Positions 9,849 to 18,531 of a stretch of 64,000 bases of DNA are shown piece by piece. Made by a program: the position numbers and the translations under genes. The DNA comes from Pseudomonas sp. GTDB taxonomy: Bacteria; Pseudomonadota; Gammaproteobacteria; Pseudomonadales; Pseudomonadaceae. A model generated the notes under the pieces. It worked only from the letters and a program-made list of their open reading frames with translations. It made no database searches and was not told the DNA's origin. Every line of letters starts with the position of its first letter. The stretch's first letter is position 1. The DNA lies in NCBI RefSeq assembly GCF_030698175.1, contig NZ_JAUYNT010000039.1:29647-93646 (forward strand), read 5' to 3'.

Positions 9849-10859
9849 TCAATTCCAGCCGGCGCGATCCATCAACTTCAAGGCTTCGACCTGGCGCTTG
9901 CCGGCCACTTCCAGCGGAATGCTGTCGGCTTTAAACGGCCCCCAAGCACTGACTTCCGCCGAAGGTTTAACCGCAGGGTTAGCCGGGAACTCCTGGTTGA
10001 TGTCGGCAAACAGGTTTTGCGCCTCGGCGGTGGTCATCCACTCCAGCAGTTTTTGCGCCTCAACCCCATGGGGTGCGTATTTGGTCACGCCGGCGCCCGA
10101 GAGGTTGACGTGCACACCACGATCGGCCTGATTGGGCCAGAACAGCTTAACCTTGAGGTCCGGGTCTTGCTTATGCAGGCGGGCAAAGTAGTAGGTATTG
10201 ACCAGGCCAACATCGCACTGGCCGGCATCGATGGCCTGCAGCAAGGCGGTGTCGTCGGCAAACACGTCGGTGGCCAGGTTATTGACCCAACCCTTGACGA
10301 TGGCTTCGGTCTTAGCCGCGCCGTGGGTTTCGATCAGGGTGGCGGTCAACGACTGGTTGTAGACCTTCTTGCTGGTGCGCAAGCACAGACGGCCAGCCCA
10401 GTCCTTGTCGGCCAAGGCTTCGTAGGTCGACAACTCAGAAGCTTTAACCCGCTCGGTGGAATAGACGATGGTCCGCGCCCGCAGCGACAGGCCAGTCCAA
10501 CTACCGGTGCTGGAGCGATATTGCGCGGGGATATTGGCGTCGATAACCGCCGATTTTAACGGTTTGAGCACGCCTTCCTGCTCGGCCTGCCAGAGGTTGC
10601 CGGCATCCACGGTAATCAGCAGGTCAGCCGGCGTATTGGCGCCCTCGGCCTTGAGACGCGCCATCAAGGGCGCCTCTTTGTCGGTGATGAATTTGACTTT
10701 GACCCCGGTTTTGGCGGTGTAGGCATCGAACACCGGCTTGATCAGCTCGTCGATGCGCGCGGTGTAAACCATCAATTCTTCGGCCGCCAGCAGCGGGGCA
10801 GACACCGTAGAGAGGGCAAGAACGGGAAGCGTGGCAAGCAACGTCTGGCGCAGGCGCAT
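9849..10859 (-). CDS. fbpA: Periplasmic iron(III)-binding protein (FbpA)
   Basis: FbpA captures ferric iron in the periplasm and hands it to the FbpB permease. The 336-residue protein starts with a signal peptide ending [25 protein letters not shown] opens the mature domain, and NTYYFAR supplies the adjacent tyrosines that coordinate iron in this class. Length is normal. A Fur-box-like site lies about 40 bases upstream of the start, and a strong hairpin follows the stop. In P. aeruginosa the equivalent gene is adjacent to fbpB; here about 5 kb separates them. Confidence 0.92.
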   Translation of the reverse strand: MRLRQTLLATLPVLALSTVSAPLLAAEELMVYTARIDELIKPVFDAYTAKTGVKVKFITDKEAPLMARLKAEGANTPADLLITVDAGNLWQAEQEGVLKPLKSAVIDANIPAQYRSSTGSWTGLSLRARTIVYSTERVKASELSTYEALADKDWAGRLCLRTSKKVYNQSLTATLIETHGAAKTEAIVKGWVNNLATDVFADDTALLQAIDAGQCDVGLVNTYYFARLHKQDPDLKVKLFWPNQADRGVHVNLSGAGVTKYAPHGVEAQKLLEWMTTAEAQNLFADINQEFPANPAVKPSAEVSAWGPFKADSIPLEVAGKRQVEALKLMDRAGWN

Positions 10860-10896
10860 GGCGATAATCTCGGCAGAGTGATAATTCTAAACAAAT

Positions 10897-10915
10897 ACTA
10901 ATGAATAGCATTTAG
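10897..10915. promoter_or_regulatory. Fur-box-like site upstream of fbpA
   Basis: This 19-base stretch matches 11 positions of the GATAATGATAATCATTATC Fur consensus and contains the inverted core AATG / CATT. It lies 38 bases upstream of the fbpA ATG in an AT-rich segment, as expected for an iron-repressed gene. Assignment is by eye only. Confidence 0.5.
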
Positions 10916-11006
10916 GTTAGCAATTACTCTCACACAAACGCCACCGCCGGCACTTGTCGCCGATCAATTTATCTGGGCTTTAGCCCGCCAATACGCCGGC
11001 CTCTGG

Positions 11007-12239
11007 CTACGCCCGCGCCAGCTCCGGTAAATCACCGGACAAACCCAAGGCCTGACGCACCAGCAAGGCCTTGCCTTCATTCAGGCCATCAACCAGATTC
11101 AGCCCCGAATTACGCAACCAGCGCAGCGGCAGCGGATCGGCCTGGAACAACCGCTCGAAGCCCTCCATCGCCGCCATCATCGCCAGGTTATGCGGCATAC
11201 GGCGGCGCTCGTAACGGCTGAGCACGCGAATATCGGCAGGGTTTTCGCCGCGCTCCAGCGCATGCAGCAGCACTTCGGCGAGCACCGCAGCATCCAGAAA
11301 ACCCAGATTGACCCCCTGGCCGGCTAACGGGTGAATGGTGTGGGCGGCGTCGCCGATCAAGGCCAGGCCGGGCTCCACATAGCGCTTGGCATGCCGTTGG
11401 CGCAGCGGGATGCAATGCCGTGGGTCGGCCTCCAACACCTCACCCAGACGCCACTCGAAGGCCTTGCCGAGGGCGTAGCGAAACGCTGCGTCATCCAGTG
11501 CCATCAAGCGTTCGGCCTCGCTCGGCGTCACCGACCAGACAATCGAGCACCATTGCTCGGCATCCTCGCCCGTGCGCCCGGCCAAAGGCAAAAACGCCAG
11601 CGGGCCATCGTCGGTAAAGCGCTGCCAGGCGGTTTGTTGGTGTGGCTTGGCGCAGCGCACGCTGGTGACTAGGGCGTGGTGCAGGTAATCCCATTCGCGG
11701 GTGGCGCAGCCAGCCAGGCGCCGTACCGCCGAGTTGGCGCCATCGGCGGCGATCAGCAGCGGCGCGCGTAACTCGCGGCCATCGCTGAGGGTCAGCAACC
11801 AGTCGTCGCCGGAGCGGCGCAGTTGCTCCAGGCGCGCGCTGGGCAAAATACCCAGGTCGGCGTCATACAGGGCATCCAGCAGCGCATCCTGAACCACGCG
11901 GTTTTCGACTATATGGCCGAGCACCTCGGCATGCACGCTGGCAGCGGAAAAATGCACCTGGCCGGTGCCGGAGCCGTCCCACACCTGCATCTCGCCGTAG
12001 GGGCTGGCGCGCCGGGCGACGATCCCCGGCCAGACCTGCAGGCGCTCAAGGATGCGCTGGCTGGCGGCCGACAGGGCGCTGACCCGTGGCTCAAAGGCCG
12101 CAGCCTGATCGAACGGCTTAACGCTCAGCGGGCCGCCATCCAGCAACATGATTTGCAGACCACTGTTTTGCAGCGCCAAGGCCAAGGCACTACCAACCAT
12201 ACCGGCGCCAACAATGATCACATCCGCTTGTAGTTGCAT
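11007..12239 (-). CDS. ubiI: 2-octaprenylphenol hydroxylase-type FAD monooxygenase (UbiI/VisC)
   Basis: UbiI-type enzymes hydroxylate the aromatic ring during ubiquinone synthesis, bound to the inner-membrane Ubi complex. The 410-residue protein has the Rossmann FAD motif VGAGMVGSALA near residue 11, the GD motif GDAAHTIHPLAGQGVN and the Ubi-family stretch ENRVVQDAL. It begins two bases after the DUF4442 stop, in the order pepP-ubiH-DUF4442-ubiI. Assignment as UbiI rather than UbiF rests on this conserved gene order. Confidence 0.9.
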   Translation of the reverse strand: MQLQADVIIVGAGMVGSALALALQNSGLQIMLLDGGPLSVKPFDQAAAFEPRVSALSAASQRILERLQVWPGIVARRASPYGEMQVWDGSGTGQVHFSAASVHAEVLGHIVENRVVQDALLDALYDADLGILPSARLEQLRRSGDDWLLTLSDGRELRAPLLIAADGANSAVRRLAGCATREWDYLHHALVTSVRCAKPHQQTAWQRFTDDGPLAFLPLAGRTGEDAEQWCSIVWSVTPSEAERLMALDDAAFRYALGKAFEWRLGEVLEADPRHCIPLRQRHAKRYVEPGLALIGDAAHTIHPLAGQGVNLGFLDAAVLAEVLLHALERGENPADIRVLSRYERRRMPHNLAMMAAMEGFERLFQADPLPLRWLRNSGLNLVDGLNEGKALLVRQALGLSGDLPELARA

Positions 12240-12241
12240 GC

Positions 12242-12724
12242 TTAGGCTGCCTGCCGCGCGCGCGGCTTGAGTCGTACATAAAGGGTTTTGTGCACCCGCG
12301 CCACCAGGGTGCCTTCGCCGTCGCGCACGTCAACGTGCAACTGCGGCAGGTATTTTTCGCCGGCGGCGGTGTGCGCGCGAATGTCCGCCAGCAGCTTATC
12401 GTCGATGACAAAGTCGGCGTACACCGGGCCTTTGCCGGGGGCGATAAAATCGATGCTGGCGGCCTTGTCCCAGACCAGATAATCGTCGCCCAACAAGGGC
12501 ATCAACAACAGCATGTAGAAGGGATCGACCATGCTGTACAGCGAGCCGCCGAACTGGGTGCCAACCGCATTGCGGTTGTACCAGCGCAACGCCATCTTCA
12601 CCCGCGCCTGCCGGCAATCCGGACTGATCTGCTGCACCGAGATGCCGGCACCGAGGTAAGGCGGATAGAGGTTCAGGCCAATGCGCAACAAACGCGCGCG
12701 ACGGGCCAATTTGGCATCACTCAT
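12242..12724 (-). CDS. DUF4442 hotdog-fold protein (thioesterase-like)
   Basis: The 160-residue protein fits DUF4442: NLYPPYLGAGI, then NRNAVGTQFGGSLYSMVDPF, which resembles the hotdog-fold core of acyl-CoA thioesterases. No substrate is known. The start at 12724 has GAGAG upstream and lies 11 bases after the ubiH stop; the ORF-track start overlaps ubiH by 40 codons. Its placement between ubiH and ubiI is conserved in P. aeruginosa as far as I recall, suggesting a link to quinone or lipid metabolism, but that is inference. Confidence 0.82.
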   Translation of the reverse strand: MSDAKLARRARLLRIGLNLYPPYLGAGISVQQISPDCRQARVKMALRWYNRNAVGTQFGGSLYSMVDPFYMLLLMPLLGDDYLVWDKAASIDFIAPGKGPVYADFVIDDKLLADIRAHTAAGEKYLPQLHVDVRDGEGTLVARVHKTLYVRLKPRARQAA

Positions 12725-12734
12725 AACAGTTCTC

Positions 12735-13919
12735 TCACGACGGGCGCGGGCCCAGGCCCATGGCCTGGCGGGCAAACCAGCGCTTGGCCGGCGGTAATAA
12801 ATCCAGCCCCAGGAGGCCGAGATTGCGCCCGGCGGCCAGCAGCGGCTGGTCACTGGTAAAGAGTTTGGTGACCTGATCGGAAAAACCCACGGTCAGTTGC
12901 TGGTCGAGGCGCTGGCGCTCCAGATAACCCTGCAAGCAGGCCAGCTCGCCCAAGGGCGCAGTGCTGGCCAACAGGGTTTCAGCCAGCTCCAGAGTATCGC
13001 GCAGCGACAGATTGTAACCCTGGCCAGCAATCGGGTGCAGGCTGTGGGCGGCGTTGCCGAGCACCACCAGATGGGGCCGCACTTGCTCCTGGGCCTCGGT
13101 CAGCGCCAGCGGATACAGATGGCGAGCGCCAACCTTGTGCAAGGCGCCGAGACGATAACCAAAGGCCTCCTGCAGTTCGGCCAGAAAGTGCCGATCATCC
13201 AGTTGCAGCAAGCGTTCGGCATCCGCGCTCGGCCGGGTCCAAACCAACGCGCAGCGGTTATCCGCCAACGGCAGCATGGCCATCGGCCCGGCCTCGGTGA
13301 AGCGTTCGAAGGCCTGCCCCTGGTGCGCCTGACTGGCGCTGATATTGGCGATCAGCGCACTCTGCTGATAGGCCTGCTGGCTGACGGCGATGCCCAGTTG
13401 CTCGCGCAAGCCGGAGCGGCCGCCATCGGCCAGCACGGCCAGGTCGCACTCCAGGGTCGAGTCATCATTCAAAGTTAAGCGATAGCCATCACCGAGACTG
13501 TGCATGGCCAGCACTTCGGCCGGGCAGCGCCAACTGATCACATTCTTATCCAAGGCTTGCCACAGGCAATGGCCGAGCCAGGCGTTCTCGACTACATAAC
13601 CGAGCGCAGGCACCCCTTCATCGGCGGCACTTAGCCGTGCGGCGCCAAAGCGACCACGGTCGGAGACATGAATTTGCGCAATCGGTTCGGCCCGCTCGGC
13701 GATGCTCGGCCACAGGCCCAGGCGCTGGTAAATCTGCCGGGTGCCGAACGACAAGGCGGTGGAGCGCGCGTCGTAGCTGGGCTGGTAGCTGCTGCCGGGG
13801 GCAAATGGCTCGATCAGCACTATCTGCCAGCCGCGGGCTTTGGCACCGGTTTGCAACGCCAAGGCCAAGCTGGCGCCGACTAGGCCGCCGCCAATAATCG
13901 CCAGTTGCACCCGTGCCAT
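12735..13919 (-). CDS. ubiH: 2-octaprenyl-6-methoxyphenol hydroxylase
   Basis: UbiH hydroxylates a late ubiquinone precursor using FAD and O2. The protein from the ATG at 13919 is 394 residues, with IIGGGLVGASLALAL at the N-terminus, ARSTALS, and GNAAHSLHPIAGQGYNLSLRD near residue 300. That GNAAH/GQGYN form is characteristic of UbiH (UbiI has GDAAH/GQGVN). The start codon overlaps the pepP stop in a TAATG junction, so the two are translationally coupled. The 475-residue ORF-track version includes 81 non-homologous residues read out of frame with pepP. Confidence 0.94.
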   Translation of the reverse strand: MARVQLAIIGGGLVGASLALALQTGAKARGWQIVLIEPFAPGSSYQPSYDARSTALSFGTRQIYQRLGLWPSIAERAEPIAQIHVSDRGRFGAARLSAADEGVPALGYVVENAWLGHCLWQALDKNVISWRCPAEVLAMHSLGDGYRLTLNDDSTLECDLAVLADGGRSGLREQLGIAVSQQAYQQSALIANISASQAHQGQAFERFTEAGPMAMLPLADNRCALVWTRPSADAERLLQLDDRHFLAELQEAFGYRLGALHKVGARHLYPLALTEAQEQVRPHLVVLGNAAHSLHPIAGQGYNLSLRDTLELAETLLASTAPLGELACLQGYLERQRLDQQLTVGFSDQVTKLFTSDQPLLAAGRNLGLLGLDLLPPAKRWFARQAMGLGPRPS

Positions 13920-15274
13920 TAGCCGGCCACCGCCGCCGCTACAGGTGCGACCACACGGGCCGGCGCCATCAGCGCCTCGATGGCGGCCACGGTCTTGGGC
14001 ACCCCATCGGTGAGGATCTCGCAGCCGGTTTTGGTCACCACCACGTCGTCTTCGATGCGCACGCCAATGCCGCGCCACTTCTTGGCGACGTTCTGGTTGT
14101 CGACGGCAATGTAGATACCCGGCTCCACCGTCATGGCCATGCCGACCTCCAGCTCGCGCCATTCGCCGCCGACCTTGTAGTCGCCGACATCATGCACATC
14201 CATGCCCAGCCAGTGGCCGGCACGGTGCATATAGAACGCTTTGTAGGCCTCGCTGGCGATCAGCTCATCGACCGCGCCTTCGAGCAGGCCGAGTTCGACT
14301 AAGCCTGCGGTGATCACCCGCACCGTCGCCTCATGGGCGGCGTTCCAATGTTTGCCGGGAGCGATTTCCTTGAAGGCGGCTTCCTGGGAGGCCAGCACTA
14401 ACTCGTAGATGGCTTTTTGCTCGGACGAGAATTTGCCACTGACCGGGAAGGTGCGAGTGATGTCGCTGGCGTAGCAATCGATCTCGCAGGCGGCGTCGAT
14501 CAGCACCAGATCGCCGTCTTTGAGCAACGCATCGTTCTCACGGTAATGCAGGATGCAGGCGTTTTTGCCGGCCGCGACGATGGAGCCGTAGGCCGGCATT
14601 TTCGCCCCGCCCTTGCGGAATTCGTAATCCAGTTCGGCTTCCAAGTGGTACTCGTACAAGCCGGCGCGGCAGGCTTGCATGGCGCGCACATGGGCGCGGG
14701 CGGAAATCGCCGCGGCTTCCTTCATCACCTTCACTTCGGCCGCCGACTTGTACAGACGCATGTCGTGCAGCAGGTGATCGAGGGCAACAAACTCATTGGG
14801 CGGCTGCGCGCCTTGGCGGGCCTTGGAGCGGATCACGTTGATCCACTCCATCAGATGGCGGTCAAACTCTTGATGAATGCCCAGGGCGTAATAGACCCGC
14901 TCGCGGCCCTCGATCAGGCCCGGCAGAATCTCGTCGATGTCGCTGATCGGGAAGGCATCGTCGGCACCGTACTGGCTGATGGCGCCGTCCTGGCCGGCAC
15001 GCAGACCGTCCCAGAGTTCACGCTCGGGATTACGCTCGCGGCAGAACAGCACGTACTCACCATGGACGCGGCCGGGGATCAGCGCCAGCACCGCTTCCTG
15101 CTCGGGGAAGCCGGTGAGGTACTGGAAATCACTGTCCTGGCGGTAGATATGCTCAACGTCGCGGTTGCGGATATACACCGGCGCCGCCGGCAGTATGGCG
15201 ATGCTGTTGGGTTCCATCTGCGCCATCAGCGCCTTGCGCCGGCGCGCGAATTCGGCTTTCGGGATGCTGATCAT
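13919..15274 (-). CDS. pepP: Xaa-Pro aminopeptidase P
   Basis: PepP removes N-terminal residues preceding proline. The 451-residue length is typical. The dimetal site is visible as LIDAACEIDCYASDITRTF (two Asp), HRAGHWLGMDVHDVG (His), VEPGIY (Glu) and RIEDDV (Glu). The ATG at 15274 follows GGAGG by five bases; the ORF track starts four codons earlier at a TTG that overlaps this ribosome site. It heads the pepP-ubiH-DUF4442-ubiI cluster. Confidence 0.95.
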   Translation of the reverse strand: MISIPKAEFARRRKALMAQMEPNSIAILPAAPVYIRNRDVEHIYRQDSDFQYLTGFPEQEAVLALIPGRVHGEYVLFCRERNPERELWDGLRAGQDGAISQYGADDAFPISDIDEILPGLIEGRERVYYALGIHQEFDRHLMEWINVIRSKARQGAQPPNEFVALDHLLHDMRLYKSAAEVKVMKEAAAISARAHVRAMQACRAGLYEYHLEAELDYEFRKGGAKMPAYGSIVAAGKNACILHYRENDALLKDGDLVLIDAACEIDCYASDITRTFPVSGKFSSEQKAIYELVLASQEAAFKEIAPGKHWNAAHEATVRVITAGLVELGLLEGAVDELIASEAYKAFYMHRAGHWLGMDVHDVGDYKVGGEWRELEVGMAMTVEPGIYIAVDNQNVAKKWRGIGVRIEDDVVVTKTGCEILTDGVPKTVAAIEALMAPARVVAPVAAAVAG

Positions 15275-15346
15275 GGGGACCTCCAACGATTTGATTAACC
15301 CCGCCGAATCAGGCTGTGTGAAATGCCGGCGGATATAGACTAGGAA

Positions 15347-15901
15347 TCAGTGCAACGCCGGTTTTGGCACGGCAGCCAGCGGCTTGGCACACTCGGTAAA
15401 CAGCAGCAACGGCGCCACGCGCAGGTACTCCATAACCTCCATGTAATCGTTCTCGCCGTCTTCGGACTCTTCCAGCGCGTCCTGCACCTGGGCGATCCCG
15501 GCCAGGTCCTGCAGCACTTCAATGGCCTCGGCCGACAAGGCCGCATCGCGGGCAGTCAAACCAAAACCACCGAGGAAACCCTGGCACCATTGGCCCAAGG
15601 CCTGGGCCCGCTCGGCCAGCGGCGCATCGTCGTTGGGCAGCAGCAAGATGATGGTCACCTCACTGCCAGACAGCTCGCCTTTGACCATTTCTTGCAGGCC
15701 AATCAGGGCCTGACGGACTTGCTCGGACGGCTCACTGTCGAGCAAGTCAGTCGCGTCGAGCAGCCAGGCTTCACTGTCAAAGCCGGCGCCGGCACAACTG
15801 CGACCGAGCAACAGACCATGCAACTCGGCAGGTGAAACAGGATGACCATTGCTGGCAAGCAAGGCGGCGAAGGCGGCATAGGGCGAATTTTGAATGGGCA
15901 T
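15347..15901 (-). CDS. UPF0149 family protein (YgfB-like)
   Basis: The 184-residue protein belongs to UPF0149: [12 protein letters not shown] near the N-terminus, [13 protein letters not shown] in the middle and [13 protein letters not shown] near the C-terminus. In P. aeruginosa the YgfB homologue has been linked to AlpA-dependent regulation of ampDh3; that role is not visible in sequence. I prefer the ATG at 15901 (MPIQNSPY) because relatives start there; the ORF-track ATG is four codons earlier and neither has a clear ribosome site. It lies just upstream of pepP on the same strand. Confidence 0.88.
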   Translation of the reverse strand: MPIQNSPYAAFAALLASNGHPVSPAELHGLLLGRSCAGAGFDSEAWLLDATDLLDSEPSEQVRQALIGLQEMVKGELSGSEVTIILLLPNDDAPLAERAQALGQWCQGFLGGFGLTARDAALSAEAIEVLQDLAGIAQVQDALEESEDGENDYMEVMEYLRVAPLLLFTECAKPLAAVPKPALH

Positions 15902-16104
15902 AATGGCGGGCATCGAAGTAGGTTTCTGAGCTAGGCGTCAGACGACGCAATGACTAGAATGAAGGTGGCTATCCTAGCACCGGCAGCCGCGCCAAGACCA
16001 TTGATGGTGCGCAACGGGTTTGACCGATACGCCTAACGACCTTATATATTTCACCGCTTTTTTTGCTTATTCATCGCCAAGTAGAGAGCCCAAGTAGAGA
16101 ACCT

Positions 16105-16314
16105 ATGCACGACGCCGACCTGCGCGCACTGACGGCCAAGCTGGAGCTACTGATCCAGCGCACCGAGCATCTCAAGGCTCACAACCGGCAGTTACTGGCG
16201 AGCGCGAAAGCGTGGCGCGAGGAACGCAGCCAACTGATTGAAAAGAACGAATTGGCCCGCAGCAAGGTCGAATCGATGATTATGCGCCTCAAGGCCCTAG
16301 AGCAAGACTCATGA
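16105..16314 (+). CDS. TIGR02449-type small coiled-coil protein (ZapB-like)
   Basis: The 69-residue protein is almost entirely charged and helical, starting MHDADLRALTAKLELL and ending MRLKALEQDS, the pattern of the TIGR02449 family, which resembles the division factor ZapB. The start at 16105 has GAGAA upstream; the ORF-track start adds 14 residues not seen in relatives. Its stop overlaps the zapA start by four bases (ATGA), which supports a joint role at the division ring. Confidence 0.85.
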   Translation: MHDADLRALTAKLELLIQRTEHLKAHNRQLLASAKAWREERSQLIEKNELARSKVESMIMRLKALEQDS

Positions 16315-16625
16315 CCCAAGCCAAAAGCGTTACCGTGCAAATCCTCGACAAGGAGTATTGCATCGCCTGCCCGGCCGACGAGCGCGCCAACCTCGAAGGT
16401 GCCGCCCGCTACCTCGACGGCAAGATGCGCGAGATCCGCGCCAGCGGCAAAGTCATCGGCGCCGACCGCATTGCGGTGATGGCCGCACTGAATATCAGCC
16501 ACGACCTGCTGCACAAAAAACAGCGCCTCGACCAAGCCGCCGAAGAAACCCGCGAGTCGGTGCGCGACTTAATCGAGCGCGTCGACCAGGCCCTGATCAC
16601 CCATCCCGATGAAGCACAAGGCTGA
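16311..16625 (+). CDS. zapA: Cell division protein ZapA
   Basis: ZapA crosslinks FtsZ filaments in the cytoplasm. The 104-residue protein has the N-terminal strand VTVQILDKEY, ARYLDGKMREIR, DRIAVMAALNISHDLL and a C-terminal coiled coil. It overlaps the preceding TIGR02449 gene by four bases and is followed by 6S RNA and ygfA, the standard gammaproteobacterial order. Confidence 0.95.
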   Translation: MTQAKSVTVQILDKEYCIACPADERANLEGAARYLDGKMREIRASGKVIGADRIAVMAALNISHDLLHKKQRLDQAAEETRESVRDLIERVDQALITHPDEAQG

Positions 16626-16661
16626 TAGCCGAGCGGCATACCCATATGCCAGACGCGGGGG

Positions 16662-16667
16662 TATACT
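16662..16667 (+). promoter_or_regulatory. -10 box of the 6S RNA promoter
   Basis: TATACT lies four bases before the inferred 5' end of 6S RNA at 16671. The region 17 bases upstream has no good TTGACA match, so only the -10 element is called. Confidence 0.5.
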
Positions 16668-16670
16668 GCC

Positions 16671-16852
16671 AACTCCTCCCTGGTGTGTGCGCCAGTTGGC
16701 GATGTCCCTGAGCCGATTCGCACAACCCCGGGGGTTGCACGTTGAGGTCGGTGTGCATGTCCGCTTGACGGAAAGCCTTAACGCCTCCTGCAACCTCCAC
16801 CTTGAACTTTCGGGTTCAAGGGCCAAGCCGGCAGCGGCACTCCGGGGAGTCA
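16671..16852 (+). ncRNA. ssrS: 6S RNA
   Basis: 6S RNA binds sigma-70 RNA polymerase and lowers its activity in stationary phase. Conserved elements are CCCTGAGCCGAT near 16706, AAGCCTTAACG near 16773 and CCTTGAAC / GGGTTCAAGGG near 16800-16821. The terminal stem is formed by the 5' segment starting AACTCC and the 3' segment ending GGGGAGT. Length is about 182 bases. The position between zapA and ygfA is conserved. Ends are estimated from pairing and may be off by a few bases. Confidence 0.92.
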
Positions 16853-16961
16853 TATTTTTACAGACATTGCCGCTCAGCCTGAGCCGCAGTTCAGCCCTAG
16901 CGCAGCGCCACTCGCGCGCTGCGCATACAGCACAGCTCAACCAATCCAGCAGTCCGCAAGC

Positions 16962-17558
16962 ATGAGCTCTCAGCCAGCGCTCAGTCGTGCCCAACTGCGC
17001 CGCCAATTACGCGCCGCCCGCCGCGCCCTGAGCCGCAGCCAACAACAACGGGCCGCCCGCGATCTGTACCGACAGCTGGCACAACATCCAATGTTTCGCC
17101 GGGCTCGGCAGATTGCCTTGTACCTATCCAGCGACGGCGAGATTGACCCGCAGCACTTAATGCGCGCCGCCCAACGTCGCGGCAAGGCCACTTATTTACC
17201 GGTCCTTAGCGCCTGGCCGAAAACCAAGATGGTCTTTCAGCGGGTGCGCGCCGACGAGCCGTTGCGGCTTAATCGCTTTAAAATTGCCGAGCCGCGGGCC
17301 AACCGCAATAGGCAACGCAAAGTCTGGGCGCTGGATTTAATCCTGCTGCCGCTGGTGGGTTTTGATCTGGACGGCGGTCGTCTGGGCATGGGCGGTGGCT
17401 TTTATGACCGAAGTTTGGCGTATCGCAAACTGCGCGCACAGCCGCAAAAGCCGCAGCTACTGGGCTTGGCCCATGAGTGTCAAAAAGTCGGGAAATTGCC
17501 GCTGGCCAGCTGGGATGTGGCGCTGACGGCGACGGTGACCGATCGGGCCTGGTATTAG
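16962..17558 (+). CDS. ygfA: 5-formyltetrahydrofolate cyclo-ligase family protein
   Basis: The enzyme converts 5-formyl-THF to 5,10-methenyl-THF with ATP. The 198-residue protein has the basic N-terminal segment RRQLRAARRALS, ALYLSSDGEIDP and the ATP/folate motif LPLVGFDLDGGRLGMGGGFYDR. It lies directly downstream of 6S RNA and is probably co-transcribed with it; in other bacteria the 6S-ygfA transcript is processed. The start is the first ATG after the RNA; its ribosome site is weak. Confidence 0.93.
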   Translation: MSSQPALSRAQLRRQLRAARRALSRSQQQRAARDLYRQLAQHPMFRRARQIALYLSSDGEIDPQHLMRAAQRRGKATYLPVLSAWPKTKMVFQRVRADEPLRLNRFKIAEPRANRNRQRKVWALDLILLPLVGFDLDGGRLGMGGGFYDRSLAYRKLRAQPQKPQLLGLAHECQKVGKLPLASWDVALTATVTDRAWY

Positions 17559-17632
17559 CAGGCCACCATCGGACTGAAGATCATGCCGGACGGTTTAGCT
17601 GAGCAGTAAACCGCGAGGGTGCCGCTGACTCA

Positions 17633-17776
17633 TCAGCGCTTGGCTTCAACTTGGAGCGCCACACTGCTCGGCGCATCACTCTGGCTCGCCCAGTAGCTTT
17701 GCGCATAGGCGCTGGTGACCACGCCCAGACCGAACACAACCACTAAAATCCACAATATATCTGGCTTACGTTTCAT
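17633..17776 (-). CDS. Small single-pass membrane protein, unknown
   Basis: The 47-residue protein starts MKRKPDILWILVVVFGLGVV, one membrane helix after a basic N-terminus, then a short polar tail beginning TSAYAQS. An AYA site means it could instead be a cleaved signal peptide. GGGGG seven bases before the ATG supports this start over the ORF-track start 13 codons earlier. It is divergent from the EVE-domain gene across an AT-rich 190-base region and convergent with ygfA. No family recognised. Confidence 0.6.
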   Translation of the reverse strand: MKRKPDILWILVVVFGLGVVTSAYAQSYWASQSDAPSSVALQVEAKR

Positions 17777-17965
17777 CAATGCCCCCGTGATAGACAGCTT
17801 CGCGCAGTTTTCCACGCTGATTATTGTTATAAGCCGTCCGGTGGCATTTTTTAATCGGCGCTATTGTCCAATAACCGGCACGTCCGTGCAATTTTTTTGC
17901 CAGCACTCAGTGTCAATAAGTGCACATTTTTTAACCGCAATGCGGGTACTTACAGAGTTCAGTCC

Positions 17966-18418
17966 ATGGCCTATTGGTTAATGAAATCGGAACCCGAGGA
18001 ACTGTCGATCCTCGACTTGCAACGCCTGCGCAGCGCCCAGTGGGATGGCGTACGCAATTATCAGGCGCGCAATTTTTTGCGCAGCATGGCGGTCGGCGAT
18101 CTGTTCTTCTTCTACCACTCCAGCTGCCCGCAACCGGGCATCGCTGGGATTGGCTGCATCAGCGCCAGCGCCTATCCGGACCCAACGGCGCTGGACCCAC
18201 ACAGCGCCTATTTTGACCCCAAGGCCAGCAGCGAGAAGAACCCCTGGAGCGCCGTCACAGTTGCGTACCACGAGGCCTTTAGCCGCGTACTGAGCCTGGG
18301 CGAACTGCGCGGCCAAAGCGCACTCGGTGAGATGCCGCTGCTGCAAAAAGGCAGCCGCTTGTCGGTGATGCCGGTGACCGCCGAGCAATGGCAAGCCGTG
18401 CTGGCCTTACGCGGCTAG
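17966..18418 (+). CDS. EVE domain-containing protein
   Basis: EVE domains resemble PUA/YTH folds and bind modified nucleic-acid bases. The 150-residue protein is a complete stand-alone EVE domain: YWLMKSEPEE at the start, WDGVRNYQARNFLRSM, GDLFFFYHSS and IGCISASAYPD. The start is set at MAYWLMK because relatives begin there; the ORF-track version adds 34 residues read through the AT-rich promoter region. Function in the cell is not established. Confidence 0.93.
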   Translation: MAYWLMKSEPEELSILDLQRLRSAQWDGVRNYQARNFLRSMAVGDLFFFYHSSCPQPGIAGIGCISASAYPDPTALDPHSAYFDPKASSEKNPWSAVTVAYHEAFSRVLSLGELRGQSALGEMPLLQKGSRLSVMPVTAEQWQAVLALRG

Positions 18419-18531
18419 CCCGCCACGAGCCTGTGCAACGCGGCTGATTCAGACGGCCTGGATTGACAGGTATCAACACAAACTCCGGCCAAAACCGGCA
18501 GACTGCAGCATCAACCTCAGGAGGAGGAAGC

